DNA of 64,000 nucleotides from Xanthobacteraceae bacterium 501b (GTDB lineage: Bacteria; Pseudomonadota; Alphaproteobacteria; Rhizobiales; Xanthobacteraceae), in the NCBI GenBank assembly GCA_000378025.1, contig KB899087.1, positions 4,397,501 through 4,461,500 of the forward strand, in the 5' to 3' direction. Positions 1 to 8,670 of this stretch are shown piece after piece (the first letter of the stretch is position 1; every line of letters begins with the position of its first letter). Below the pieces are notes generated by a model. It was not told the DNA's origin. It made no database searches and was given only the letters and a program-made list of their open reading frames with translations. Both the position numbers and the translations under genes were made by a program.

Positions 1-1
1 T

Positions 2-1894
2 CTGCGGGGCATTATTTCCCCCTACCTGGCGGCTCTTGTGTCGTCCGGTCTGGTTCTGGCCGTCAGATCCCTGACCTACCAGGGAGATTTCATCGAAGGG
101 CTGGTTCTTTACGCCGCGCCTCAAGCGGCCTGTCTGGTCCTTCTGTTGCTGCATGCGCGCCGCACGGCCGTGAGGCAGCGGCTCGCCTTGCCGGCGCCAG
201 TCGCAAGCGCCGAGTCCGATCCGGACGGCGACGCCGAAACGGCGCTTTCGGCGCCGGTGCTGGCGCTGGCGTCTCGGCACGATGCGACGGCCGGCGACGC
301 CAATCCGGTCGCCGCCGACCCGGCGCCCGCCGCGAAAGCCGTTCGAAGCTGGAATATCCTGGGCAATTACTGGCGGGGATACTATTCGCTCGGCGTTACC
401 TATTGGGTGTTCGGCGCGGCCATTTTCGCGGCTGTATTCGCAGTAACCGTTGCGATCACGGTTTTTATTCAAATTAATCAGGGATATTATCCATATGTGA
501 TATTTGGGTACTTTGTCTATTTCTGGATATTCCTGCTGTTCGTGACGATCTGGCAATATGTCGGTGTGTGGCGCTCGGCCAATAACAACATCGCCAAGAG
601 GACGTCGGTCGGCAAGAAAGCGGTGTGGGCCAATCTTGCGAAGCTCAGCATCGTATTTGGGACGTTTTTTACCGTCGTTTTGTTTATTGAGAGCGGTTTT
701 CCGCAGCTCAAGGAAGGCTATTCCGTTGCCTTTCGCGGAGACCCGACGATACCGGATTACGGCTTGCGGATCATGCGCAACGGCACCGAAGTCGAAATCA
801 CCGGCGGATTCAAATTCGGCCTGACAGACGACTTCCTGACGATTCTGAAGGCGTCGCCACAGATCAAGGTCGTTCACCTGAACAGCATTGGCGGCCGCAT
901 CGGGGAAGGTATCCGATTAAGCAAGGCCATCAGGGAGGCCGGGCTGCAGACCTATGTATCCAACCTCTGTGCCTCGGCCTGCACCGTTGCCTTCGCAGGA
1001 GGGACGGAACGCTGGATGGTGCCGAAAGCGGTGCTCGGATTCCACGGGCCGGCCTTCCCGGGCATGTCGATCAGCGAGCTTGAATCGGTCAGCCGTCAGC
1101 AATCGGCGCTCATGGTTGCGTTCGGCTATGATAAGGCGTTTGTGGAAAAGGCGGTCGCCATACCCAGCGATGATGTATGGAAGCCGACCCTTGCGGAACT
1201 GCAGGCGGCCCATGTTGTTACCGACGTTTCAGATGGATCCGACTTTGCGTTGTCGGGACTTGGTCAGAACCTGACCGATGCATCCTTCGTCGACTACATA
1301 ACGGGGAGTGCGCCTATTCTCGATCGGCTGAAACAGCATGACCCCGATGAATTCGAGGTGGTGGTGGAAGCGTATCACCAGAATTACATCGATGGTGGAA
1401 CGCTCGATGATGCCAATGATGTACTCAAATTCTACTCGTTTGACGCGGTTGTGAATCATGTGATGTCGGCAGACGACGCCGCTCTGGTCGATTTGGGGCG
1501 TCTTCTGATTGATGAACTAAAGATACTTCAAGGCCGGAACGTGCGGCAATGCGCGACATTTGGCGCGAGCGGCGGCGCCCATTTTCGCATCCAGTACGCG
1601 CTCCCCTCCGCCACTCTCAAAGAATATCAAGCGATCGGGGCGCGCCTTGTGGAGACGGCGACGGAGCGTCCCGCAGATGATGAGGCTGCGGTCGCGCGGA
1701 TGCTTGCGCGCACCATCGACCAGATGCGCCCGCGCTACACGCCGGAACAGATCTCCCTGCTGAAGGCGAATGACCCGAACCGCGAGCAGGCGGCGGATTT
1801 CTGCGCGGCTGTGATCGGGCTCTATCAGGCCATCGTGGAAGCCCCCCAGACGGAGGCCGCCGCGATGCTGCGTTCGGCGATGGGCGGCGAGTGA
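2..1894 (+). CDS. Membrane-anchored ClpP-like (SDH-type) serine protease-fold protein, 5' end outside window
   Basis: The reading frame is open to the left edge, so the true start lies upstream; the first in-frame start-like codon inside is GTG at 38. Numbered from there, hydrophobic segments lie near residues 21-40, 118-145, 150-172 and 200-220, followed by a soluble domain. That domain has a ClpP/crotonase look: a Gly-rich strand-helix at about residue 280 (NSIGGRIGEGI), a putative nucleophile Ser313 in CASACTVAF, and His336 in LGFHGP. The Ser-His distance of 23 residues is close to the 25 in ClpP. The C-terminal 200 residues are helical and unrecognised. Proteins of this type are membrane-bound periplasmic ClpP-fold proteins of unknown substrate. 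The front half of the gene is richer in A+T than the window average. The fold is fairly secure, the protease activity is inference, and an inactive ClpP-like fold is possible. Confidence 0.7.
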   Translation: MRGIISPYLAALVSSGLVLAVRSLTYQGDFIEGLVLYAAPQAACLVLLLLHARRTAVRQRLALPAPVASAESDPDGDAETALSAPVLALASRHDATAGDANPVAADPAPAAKAVRSWNILGNYWRGYYSLGVTYWVFGAAIFAAVFAVTVAITVFIQINQGYYPYVIFGYFVYFWIFLLFVTIWQYVGVWRSANNNIAKRTSVGKKAVWANLAKLSIVFGTFFTVVLFIESGFPQLKEGYSVAFRGDPTIPDYGLRIMRNGTEVEITGGFKFGLTDDFLTILKASPQIKVVHLNSIGGRIGEGIRLSKAIREAGLQTYVSNLCASACTVAFAGGTERWMVPKAVLGFHGPAFPGMSISELESVSRQQSALMVAFGYDKAFVEKAVAIPSDDVWKPTLAELQAAHVVTDVSDGSDFALSGLGQNLTDASFVDYITGSAPILDRLKQHDPDEFEVVVEAYHQNYIDGGTLDDANDVLKFYSFDAVVNHVMSADDAALVDLGRLLIDELKILQGRNVRQCATFGASGGAHFRIQYALPSATLKEYQAIGARLVETATERPADDEAAVARMLARTIDQMRPRYTPEQISLLKANDPNREQAADFCAAVIGLYQAIVEAPQTEAAAMLRSAMGGE

Positions 1895-1916
1895 TGCGAC
1901 TGGCGCGCGCCGCGCC

Positions 1917-3065
1917 TCACGGGAGCGTGCCGATGACGCCCTGGAGGAGATAGTCGGTGCGCTGCAGCTCGTCGGCATAGGGGCCATAGCTGGTGCCCGC
2001 CCCCAGCACCTGCCGGCCCTTATTGTCGAAGAGCGGGCCGGTGAAGATCGGCTCCCCGCGCGTCATCGCCGCGATGGCGCCCTCTGCCGCCGCGATCGCC
2101 GGCGCGGTGGCCCCGGCGCCGAACGGGCTGGAGCGGACAAGGCCGGTGTCGTAGCCGCCCACAGTGAATTTCGGCAGCGCCTCGCCGCGCGCGACGCCCT
2201 GGGCGAAGCCCGCGAACAGGCCGGCCCAGTGATAATCCGCGCCGGTGATGTAGCCCTTGGGCGCCAGCGGGTTCTGGTCGACCGCGTGGCCGCAGCTCTT
2301 CACCCCGCGCGCCTCCGCCGTCTCGATGGCGACCTTCGGCGCGTCAAGATGGCAGGTGATGACATCGCAGCCGGCATCGACCAGCGCATTGGTGGCGGCC
2401 GCGTCATGCGCCTCGTCCTCCCAGCCGCCGGTGAACAGCAGCCGCACGCTGGCGTTCGGGTTGCTGGCGCGGGCGCCGAGCAGGAACGAGTTCACGTTGA
2501 GCAGCACCGGGGCGAAGGGCAGGCCGGCGACGAAGCCGAGCGAGTTGCTGGCGGTGCACAGCCCGGCGGCGACGCCGTTGACATAATGCCCCTGGTTGAT
2601 CAGCGCGTTCTGGCTGCCGAGATTGGCCGGGGTGGCGGCGTTGGCCAGCGCCGAGGCCTGGCGGAACCTCACCGCGGGGTGCCGCTGCGCCGCCGCGACC
2701 AGAAACGGGTCGTGACCGAAGGAGGTAGAGATGACCAGCCGCGCGCCCTGCGCCACCAGCGCGTCGAGCGCCTGCGCATAGGCGCGGGTCTCGGCATCGT
2801 CGCGGCCGCTGTCGTAATCGGTGCTCTCGGGCAGATAGCCGGCCTCGATCACCGTGACGCCGGCGGCCTGCAGCGCCGCCCCGGCGGCGGCGAAGGACTG
2901 GTTCCACCCCCAATCCTGCCACGGGCCGATGGCGATGAGCCCGACGGTGAGCGCCTGGGTGGATGCCTGCGCCCGCGCGATGGCCGGCACAAGCGGCACC
3001 AGACCCGAGAGGGCCAGGCCCTTCAGCAGATGGCGGCGGGTGGGCAGGCCGTGCATGGGGCGCAT
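1917..3065 (-). CDS. BMP family ABC transporter substrate-binding protein
   Basis: Periplasmic binding protein of the basic membrane protein (Med/BMP) family. These bind nucleosides or related small molecules and feed an ABC importer. The N-terminus has a twin-arginine-type signal (TRRHLLKGLAL, then a hydrophobic stretch ending ARAQ), so export is likely by Tat. The mature part begins with a typical strand (LTVGLIAIGPWQDWGWNQSF) and contains the family-like blocks HDPFLVAAAQRHP and YINQGHYVNGVAAGL-like sequence near mid-protein. At 382 residues it is normal for the family. A second ATG nine bases into the frame is equally plausible as start, and neither has a clear ribosome binding site. No BMP-type permease or ATPase gene lies nearby, so it is an orphan binding protein or works with a transporter elsewhere. 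Its ligand cannot be read from the sequence. Confidence 0.8.
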   Translation of the reverse strand: MRPMHGLPTRRHLLKGLALSGLVPLVPAIARAQASTQALTVGLIAIGPWQDWGWNQSFAAAGAALQAAGVTVIEAGYLPESTDYDSGRDDAETRAYAQALDALVAQGARLVISTSFGHDPFLVAAAQRHPAVRFRQASALANAATPANLGSQNALINQGHYVNGVAAGLCTASNSLGFVAGLPFAPVLLNVNSFLLGARASNPNASVRLLFTGGWEDEAHDAAATNALVDAGCDVITCHLDAPKVAIETAEARGVKSCGHAVDQNPLAPKGYITGADYHWAGLFAGFAQGVARGEALPKFTVGGYDTGLVRSSPFGAGATAPAIAAAEGAIAAMTRGEPIFTGPLFDNKGRQVLGAGTSYGPYADELQRTDYLLQGVIGTLP

Positions 3066-3129
3066 CCGGGGCAGGGGCGGGCTCTGGCGCGCGATCCGAT
3101 CAGATGAACCGATCGGATCGGCGCGGGCT

Positions 3130-3516
3130 CTAGGGTTTGGGGTGCAGCGGCCGGCAGTTCAGCGCCACACTCTTCATCGTGCGGCCGGCCTTGCCGTCGC
3201 AGCCAAGGCGGATGGTGTTGGTGAAGGGCGGATCGAGAAAATACTCGAAATCATCGGGATCGTCATGCTCGATCAGCCGGTAGAGCTTGTAGGGGTTGCC
3301 GTCGCAGATCAGCTGTTCGCTGTCGACGAACAGAGCGGCGGGCAGCACCAGCACATGCTCCACCTCCGGATTGGCCGCGCACCATTTTCGCGCCAGCTCG
3401 GCCATGTCCCGCGCCTCGATGATAAGCGCGTCGGGGTCGAAGGCGACGGTCTGGGCGAGGGCCGGGAGGGGGGCGAGGGCGAGGAGGGCCACTCCCAGCG
3501 CGGCGAGACGATTCAT
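3130..3516 (-). CDS. Small secreted protein of unknown function
   Basis: 128 residues beginning with a clear Sec signal peptide (MNRLAALGVALLALAPLPALAQ). The start at 3516 is chosen because the signal peptide begins there and an AGAGG-like ribosome binding site lies just upstream; the frame is open further but that part is Pro-rich and looks non-coding. The mature protein contains two cysteines in the front half (KWCAANPE, LICDGNPY) and two near the end (LGCDGK, LNCRPL), so disulfides in the periplasm are plausible. I do not recognise the family. It is downstream of, and on the opposite strand to, the lower-GC region that follows, and on the same strand as the BMP gene with a gap of about 60 bases. 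Confidence 0.6.
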   Translation of the reverse strand: MNRLAALGVALLALAPLPALAQTVAFDPDALIIEARDMAELARKWCAANPEVEHVLVLPAALFVDSEQLICDGNPYKLYRLIEHDDPDDFEYFLDPPFTNTIRLGCDGKAGRTMKSVALNCRPLHPKP

Positions 3517-3787
3517 CCTGGCGATCCTCTCGGCGGGCGAAAACAGCCCGACGATATGTGCGCCAACTTGGCCCGGCAGGCCAGAGATGAATCGCGGGGG
3601 GAGGGGGCTGGGGCAATCCGGTGAGGGCAGCGCCGCTGGCAATGCGGCCGTCGGCCGTGCGTTTGTCGACGGGCTTAATCGACCCATTGCAGCCACTCGG
3701 GCGCTTTCCTACTCCGTCGGCATGCGACCCCATTTCAGACGGTGGCGCTCCAGCTATGCCGCCCCAGAAGCAGACCTGCCATCGATG

Positions 3788-4420
3788 TTAATACATGGTC
3801 TGCTTGTAATCTTCCTCCAATCCGGCATCGATCTTTCGCATCTCCTCCTCTTCCGGTGCCCCGGTTGTTTCATCCAATATCATCTTGATCAGTGAAGGCA
3901 TCTGCGTGCGATCCTGATGATGAGCGGATTCCCAGATGTGCGAGCGCCTGAGGGCTTTTGCGCAATGCAGGAAGACTTCGCGGACCTGCACTACGATTGC
4001 CAGAGTGGGTATGCGGTTGTTGACCGTCAAGGCCTCGAGAAGTGTCGGATCAATGACTATACGTGCCACTCCGTTGACGCGCAGGGTGTCGTCGAAGCCG
4101 GGGATCATGAACAAAAGACCCACGGCAGGATTTGCTATGATGTTAGACAGGCTGTCCAACCGGTTGTTGCCTGGACGGTCAGGGATAGCCAGCGTGCTGC
4201 TGTCCAAAATGCGGACGAAACCGGGCGGGTCGCCACGTGGGCTCACATCCGCCCTGCCGTTTAGGTCCTGCGTGCCCAAACAAAGGAAGGGTGAACGTCG
4301 TATAAACTCTTGCGCGTGTACTCCGAGACTTTCCTGAAGCTTCTGAATAGCGAGGTCATGCGTGGCCGGATAAAGTTCGCGCAACGCTTCTTCGCGGTTA
4401 ATGAGGAATTTCGGATCCAA
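3788..4420 (-). CDS. FMN-binding PPOX-type flavoprotein (pyridoxamine 5'-phosphate oxidase-like, MSMEG_1061 type)
   Basis: 210 residues with the split-barrel flavin-reductase/PNPOx-like pattern: SPFLCLGTQDLNGRADVSPRGDPPGFV near residue 44, then LAIPDRPGNNRLDSLSNI and NPAVGLLFMIPGFDDTLRVNGVARI. This is characteristic of the PPOX-class FMN proteins annotated as MSMEG_1061 family. Members bind FMN or F420 and reduce or oxidise small molecules; the substrate is unknown. The start is TTG, supported by a near-perfect AGGAGGAG ribosome binding site five bases upstream. Base composition is clearly less GC-rich than the flanking genes, suggesting acquisition by transfer. The promoter region carries a 16-bp perfect palindrome, so the gene is probably repressed by a dimeric regulator not encoded next to it. 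Confidence 0.8.
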   Translation of the reverse strand: MDPKFLINREEALRELYPATHDLAIQKLQESLGVHAQEFIRRSPFLCLGTQDLNGRADVSPRGDPPGFVRILDSSTLAIPDRPGNNRLDSLSNIIANPAVGLLFMIPGFDDTLRVNGVARIVIDPTLLEALTVNNRIPTLAIVVQVREVFLHCAKALRRSHIWESAHHQDRTQMPSLIKMILDETTGAPEEEEMRKIDAGLEEDYKQTMY

Positions 4421-4858
4421 ACACTCCTCCTAGAGACTTTGCCTTTTGCACCAGCCTCAAGATGAGGTACGTACCTCAAATTCGTCAAGTCCCGATTTGA
4501 CTAGTCGCGAAAGTGGGAAAATCTGCCAACGCTCCAAGCACCAGCATTACGTTGGCGATAGCTATGGGCTGCACTCTCATCCAAAGCTGTCTGGCCGCAG
4601 TCGCCCCCGAATGCGCCAGCCGACCAATGTCCGCTTTTCCTGGGGGCTCCTCCAAAAGCCACTAGTCCGGTTTCCACCCCAAACCAGATATTGGTTGCGG
4701 CCTCGGCGAGAGACCGCTTCGGGCGCTTCCCCCACCCCCTCTCCACCCCCCGGTTGAAGATCGCGCCCATCCGCACTATCCTAAGGGGGCATGCACGGAG
4801 CGGGAGGTCCGCCCGGGGCGATGCGGTTTCGACGAGAGGATCAGGACCCCTGTCCATC
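4421..4858. other. Intergenic region of 438 bp, lower GC, no supported gene
   Basis: Apart from the PPOX promoter, no convincing gene is seen. On the minus strand 4485-4661 is open for 59 codons and reads like a short amphipathic then hydrophobic peptide (RQLWMRVQPIAIANVMLVLG). Its frame begins right after a TAG, it has no good start with a ribosome binding site, and it could be the 3' remnant of a broken gene. The tract AATGTCCGCTTTT near 4626-4638 resembles motifs that recur in intergenic DNA of Bradyrhizobium-like genomes. Confidence 0.4.
4463..4478. promoter_or_regulatory. 16-bp perfect palindrome in the PPOX gene promoter, candidate operator
   Basis: The sequence TGAGGTACGTACCTCA is a perfect inverted repeat centred 50 bases upstream of the TTG start at 4420. 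On the minus strand a TTGACG hexamer (4488-4483) could be a -35 element, and the palindrome would then occupy the spacer, the classic place for a repressor operator. The matching -10 (TCATCT or CATCTT) is weak. The size and symmetry suit a TetR- or ArsR-like homodimer, but the regulator cannot be named from this window. Confidence 0.5.
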
Positions 4859-5272
4859 ATGGCGCTTGCAGCGGCCGACAACAGCCCGGCGACTGCACCT
4901 GTCTCTGACGCGCGTTTAGACGCCGAGGAGATTCTTGCCCTCGTTCTCGCCCGTCTCGATGATGACCAGGCCGAGGACGTCGTCTCCATCGAACTGCGCG
5001 GCAAGACGACCATCGCCGATTACATGGTCGTCGCCTCCGGCCGCGCCCAGCGCCATGTCGGCGCCATTGCCGAGCACCTCGTCGAGGCGCTCAAGGCACA
5101 TGGCGTCAAGGGCGTGCGGGTCGAAGGCTTCCCGGCCTGCGACTGGGTGCTGATCGATGCGAGCGATGTCATCGTCCACGTCTTCCAGCCGGAAGTGCGC
5201 GGGTTCTACAATATCGAGAAGATGTGGTCGGCTGCCGTTCCCGGCGGCCCGGCGACCCTGACGCGCGGCTGA
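4859..5272 (+). CDS. rsfS: Ribosomal silencing factor RsfS
   Basis: RsfS (Iojap/YbeB family) binds ribosomal protein uL14 on the large subunit and blocks 30S-50S joining when nutrients are short. The 137-residue product shows the family core: helix [22 protein letters not shown], then the strand block [22 protein letters not shown], and the highly conserved [30 protein letters not shown]. The frame is open upstream to 4691, but that part is low-complexity. ATG 4859 gives the normal family length and has AGGACC about 11 bases upstream. The next gene, rlmH, starts seven bases after the stop, a widely conserved pair of large-subunit factors that is very likely cotranscribed. Confidence 0.93.
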   Translation: MALAAADNSPATAPVSDARLDAEEILALVLARLDDDQAEDVVSIELRGKTTIADYMVVASGRAQRHVGAIAEHLVEALKAHGVKGVRVEGFPACDWVLIDASDVIVHVFQPEVRGFYNIEKMWSAAVPGGPATLTRG

Positions 5273-5279
5273 GCGCGTC

Positions 5280-5762
5280 TTGCGCCTGCTCGTTCTCACG
5301 GTGGGCCGGCTGAAGGCCGGGCCCGAGAGGGAATTGTGCGCGCGCTATTTTGACCGCGCCGGCAAGGGCGGGCGCGCGCTCGGGCTTTCCGGCCCGGATG
5401 TCTCTGAGATCACTGAGAGCGCCGCCCGCCGCGCCGAGGACCGCATGGCCGAGGAGGGCACCGCTCTCCTCGCCGCGCTGCCCGAGGCCGGCGCAGTGAT
5501 GGCGCTCGACCCGCGCGGCGTCGAGATGAGCTCCGAGCAGATCGCCGCCGACATTGCCGCCCTGCGCGACCGTGGCGCGCGCACGCTCGCCTTTATCATC
5601 GGCGGGGCGGATGGTTTGAGCGATCCGGTGCGCGCCCGCGCCGACCGGCTCATCGCCTTCGGCCGCGCCACCTTTCCCCACCAGCTCGTTCGCGTCATGA
5701 TGGCCGAACAGATCTACCGCGCCACCACCATTCTCGCAGGCCACCCCTATCACAAGGCCTGA
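5280..5762 (+). CDS. rlmH: 23S rRNA (pseudouridine1915-N3)-methyltransferase RlmH
   Basis: RlmH is a SPOUT-fold enzyme that methylates pseudouridine 1915 in helix 69 of 23S rRNA using S-adenosylmethionine. The 160-residue protein starts with the family signature [19 protein letters not shown]. It contains the SPOUT knot segments [17 protein letters not shown] and [19 protein letters not shown], and ends with [29 protein letters not shown], all diagnostic. The start is TTG at 5280; no ATG gives a full-length protein and the ribosome binding site is weak, so translation may be coupled to rsfS, seven bases upstream. Length is normal. Confidence 0.94.
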   Translation: MRLLVLTVGRLKAGPERELCARYFDRAGKGGRALGLSGPDVSEITESAARRAEDRMAEEGTALLAALPEAGAVMALDPRGVEMSSEQIAADIAALRDRGARTLAFIIGGADGLSDPVRARADRLIAFGRATFPHQLVRVMMAEQIYRATTILAGHPYHKA

Positions 5763-5811
5763 GGGCGATGGCGGCGCGCTAACCTCACATTAACCCTGCC
5801 GGCCCCTCCCT

Positions 5812-7179
5812 GTGCCGATGCCCGCGCGCCGCACCGCTTCGCCCCCCTGCCGCCGGCCGCCCCGCCGGGCGGTGGCGTGCGCCTGCGTGCTGCTGGCGGG
5901 GCTCCTTTCGGGGCTTTTCGCGGCGCCCGCGCGGGCGCAGGCGCCCGCTGAACCGGGGGCGGGTCAAGGGGCGGGCCAGGACCAGCAGCAGCGAATCGAG
6001 CGCCTCGACGCCGAGCTGAAGGATTCCACCGCCGTCCAGCAGCGCCTCGCCGCCGAGATGGCGGCGCTGGAGGGCGACCGCGCCAAGCTGAACGAGGCGC
6101 TGCTCGACACCGCGATCCGGGTGCGCGAGACCGAGGCCAAGCTCGACGCCAGCGAACAGCGCCTGCTGCTGCTGAACCGCGAGGCGGCCGACATCAAGGA
6201 ATCGCTCGAGGCCCGGCGCGCCGTGCTGGCCGAGGTGCTGGGCGGGCTGGTGCGGCTCGGCCGCCGCCCGCCGCCGGCGCTGATGGTGCGCCCGGACGAC
6301 GCGCTGCAGTCGATCCGCTCCGCCATGATGCTCGGCGCGGTGCTGCCGGAACTTAAGGCGGAGACCGATCTGCTCGCCAGCGAACTCGCCGCGCAGGAGC
6401 GCGTGCGCCAGGACACCGCCCGCGAACGCGACGCTCTCGCAGAATTGAAACGCTCGCTGGCCGATGAGCGCGCCCGCACCGCCGCCCTGATCGAGGAGAA
6501 GAAGAACTCGCTGCAGCAGGGCGAGGCGGCGCTGACCGAGGAGAAGACCCGCGCCGCCGCGCTGGCCGCCGAGGCGGGCAATGTGCGCGAGCTGATGGAG
6601 CGGATGGAGACCGAGATTTCCGCCACCCGCAAGGCGGCGCAGGAGGCGGCGCAAAGCGAGGCGCAGCAAGGCGCCGGGGCGGGGCCGGCGGACCGGCTGG
6701 CGGCGCTGCAGAACCCCGGCCGGCTGGCGCCCGGCGTGCCGTTCGAGGACGCGCGCGGCCTGCTGAAGCTGCCGGTCGGCGGCGCGGTGCTGAAGGCCTT
6801 CGGCGCCGATGACGGCTATGGCGGGCAGGAAAAGGGCATGTCCATGGGCACCCGCATCGAGGCCCAGGTGGCCTCCCCCAGCGATGGCTGGGTGGTCTAT
6901 GCCGGGCCTTTCCGCTCATATGGACAACTGTTAATTATCAATGCTGGCGGCGGTTATCATATCCTGCTCGCCGGAATGGATAAGATCACGGTGGAATTGG
7001 GTCAGTTCGTGCTGTCCGGCGAGCCGGTGGGAGTGATGGGGCGCGGACCCCAGCTCGTGTCGTCGGTCGGCCTTGGAACCGCCCAACCCATTCTCTACGT
7101 CGAGTTCCGCAAGGATGGTAACTCGATCGATCCAACGCCATGGTGGGCGACGAGCGAAAGCGAGAAGGTACGCGGATGA
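5812..7179 (+). CDS. EnvC-like murein hydrolase activator with degenerate LytM (M23) domain
   Basis: 455 residues: signal/membrane segment at about 20-42, a long heptad-rich coiled coil from about 55 to 285, and a C-terminal LytM/M23 domain from about 310. In active M23 peptidases zinc is held by HxxxD and HxH. Here the first motif region reads EKGMSMGTRIEA with no His, and the second only GGYHILLAGM. The domain is therefore probably inactive, as in EnvC and NlpD, which bind and activate periplasmic amidases during septation. The start is GTG 5812 or ATG 5818; neither has a strong ribosome binding site. The stop overlaps the ctpA start (ATGA at 7176-7179), implying translational coupling. This envC-ctpA order is common in Alphaproteobacteria. 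Confidence 0.85.
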   Translation: MPMPARRTASPPCRRPPRRAVACACVLLAGLLSGLFAAPARAQAPAEPGAGQGAGQDQQQRIERLDAELKDSTAVQQRLAAEMAALEGDRAKLNEALLDTAIRVRETEAKLDASEQRLLLLNREAADIKESLEARRAVLAEVLGGLVRLGRRPPPALMVRPDDALQSIRSAMMLGAVLPELKAETDLLASELAAQERVRQDTARERDALAELKRSLADERARTAALIEEKKNSLQQGEAALTEEKTRAAALAAEAGNVRELMERMETEISATRKAAQEAAQSEAQQGAGAGPADRLAALQNPGRLAPGVPFEDARGLLKLPVGGAVLKAFGADDGYGGQEKGMSMGTRIEAQVASPSDGWVVYAGPFRSYGQLLIINAGGGYHILLAGMDKITVELGQFVLSGEPVGVMGRGPQLVSSVGLGTAQPILYVEFRKDGNSIDPTPWWATSESEKVRG

Positions 7180-8525
7180 TGCGTAGGACGTCTGTATTTC
7201 TCTTCGGTGCGGCGGCCGGCGCCTTGATCGCGGTCGGTGCCACTCAGCCGCGGCTGCTGCTTGAGCCTTCGGCGGCGATGGCGGCGGCCTCGGACACATA
7301 CCGCCAGCTGAACCTGTTCGGCGACGTGTTCGAGCGCGTGCGCGCCGATTATGTCGAGAAGCCGGAAGACGCGAAGCTGGTGGAAGCCGCGATCAACGGC
7401 ATGCTCACCTCGCTCGACCCGCATTCGACCTATATGGACGCGAAGGATTTTCGCGACATGCAGGTGCAGACCCGCGGCCAGTTCGGCGGGCTCGGCATCG
7501 AGGTGACGATGGAGGACGGCCTGGTGAAGGTCGTCGCCCCGATCGACGAGACCCCGGCGGCCAAGGCCGGCGTGCAGGCCGGCGACCTCATCGCCAAGCT
7601 CGACGGCGAAGAGGTGAAGGGCATGACCCTGAACCAGGCCGTCGACAAGATGCGCGGCGCCGTCAACACCCCGATCAAGCTGACCATCGTCCGCAAGGGC
7701 GCGGACAAGCCGATCGAGCTGTCGATCACCCGCGACATCATCAACATCAAGTCGGTGCGCTCGCGGGTCGAGAACAACGATATCGGCTATATCCGCATCA
7801 CCTCCTTCAGCGAGCAGACCGGCGAGGGCCTGAAGAAGGCGGTGGCCGACCTCACGCAGCAGATCGGCGAGGACAAGCTCAAGGGCTTCATCATCGACCT
7901 GCGCAACAATCCGGGCGGGCTGCTCGACCAGGCGATCGACGTTTCCGACACGTTCCTCGACCGTGGCGAGATCGTCTCCACCCGGGGCCGCGACCCCGAG
8001 CAGACCGAGCGTCGCAACGCCCGGCCGGGCGACCTCGCCAAGGGCAAGCCGATCATCGTGCTGGTCAATGGCGGCTCGGCCTCGGCGTCGGAAATCGTCG
8101 CCGGCGCGCTGCAGGACCACAAGCGCGCCACGGTGCTGGGCTCGCTCTCCTTCGGCAAGGGCTCGGTGCAGACCGTGATCCCGGTGTCCGGCAATGCCGC
8201 GATCAAGCTGACCACGGCACGCTACTACACGCCGTCGGGACGCTCGATCCAGGCCAAGGGTATCCAGCCCGATATTGAGCTGGTGCAGGACGTGCCGCAG
8301 GACGTGAAGGAAAAGGCCGAGGCGGCCGGCGTGGAGACCACGCGCGGCGAGGCCTCGCTCAAGGGCCATCTGAAGAATGGCGAGGACGAGCAGACCGGTT
8401 CCCCGGCCTATGTGCCGCCGGACCCGAAGGACGACACCCAGCTCAAGCTGGCGATCGACCTGATCGAGGGCGTGCAGAAGAACGCCGCCTATCCCGCCGA
8501 CCCCAAGGCCTCCGTGCCGAACTGA
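7176..8525 (+). CDS. ctpA: Carboxy-terminal processing protease, S41 family (CtpA)
   Basis: 449 residues. The N-terminus is an uncleaved or Sec-type signal (RRTSVFLFGAAAGALIAVGA). A PDZ domain lies at about 85-170 (GGLGIEVTMEDGLVKVVAPIDE..., AGVQAGDLIAKLDGEEV), then the S41 protease domain. The nucleophile is probably Ser303 in NGGSASASEIV with general-base Lys328 in FGKGSVQ, 25 residues later, the spacing known for Prc/CtpA. C-terminal processing proteases cleave periplasmic proteins from the C-terminus and regulate cell-wall hydrolases. ATG 7176 has a good GAGAAGG site eight bases upstream and overlaps the stop of the EnvC-like gene by four bases. A strong intrinsic terminator follows at 8566. 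Confidence 0.95.
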   Translation: MMRRTSVFLFGAAAGALIAVGATQPRLLLEPSAAMAAASDTYRQLNLFGDVFERVRADYVEKPEDAKLVEAAINGMLTSLDPHSTYMDAKDFRDMQVQTRGQFGGLGIEVTMEDGLVKVVAPIDETPAAKAGVQAGDLIAKLDGEEVKGMTLNQAVDKMRGAVNTPIKLTIVRKGADKPIELSITRDIINIKSVRSRVENNDIGYIRITSFSEQTGEGLKKAVADLTQQIGEDKLKGFIIDLRNNPGGLLDQAIDVSDTFLDRGEIVSTRGRDPEQTERRNARPGDLAKGKPIIVLVNGGSASASEIVAGALQDHKRATVLGSLSFGKGSVQTVIPVSGNAAIKLTTARYYTPSGRSIQAKGIQPDIELVQDVPQDVKEKAEAAGVETTRGEASLKGHLKNGEDEQTGSPAYVPPDPKDDTQLKLAIDLIEGVQKNAAYPADPKASVPN

Positions 8526-8565
8526 TGTGATGCCGCCGGCCCCCGGGCCGGCGCTCTCCCGAACC

Positions 8566-8604
8566 GCGAGGCCCGCCTTACCCGAGGCGGGCCTCGCCTT
8601 TTTT
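8566..8604 (+). terminator. Intrinsic terminator after ctpA
   Basis: A perfect 12-bp stem (GCGAGGCCCGCC at 8566-8577 with its complement at 8586-8597), an 8-nt loop and a run of six T at 8599-8604. It ends the rsfS-rlmH-envC-ctpA transcription unit and argues against any coding start upstream of it for the next gene. Confidence 0.9.
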
Positions 8605-8670
8605 GCGCTGCCGCGCCGAATGCCCGATTTTGCCCCGATCCCGCCTTGGTCGGCGGCGACAAAGGCAGCC

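Noticed and set aside
8527-8670. Extended start for the small membrane protein after ctpA
   Set aside because: The extension crosses a perfect 12-bp-stem intrinsic terminator with a T-run, so translation from there is implausible.
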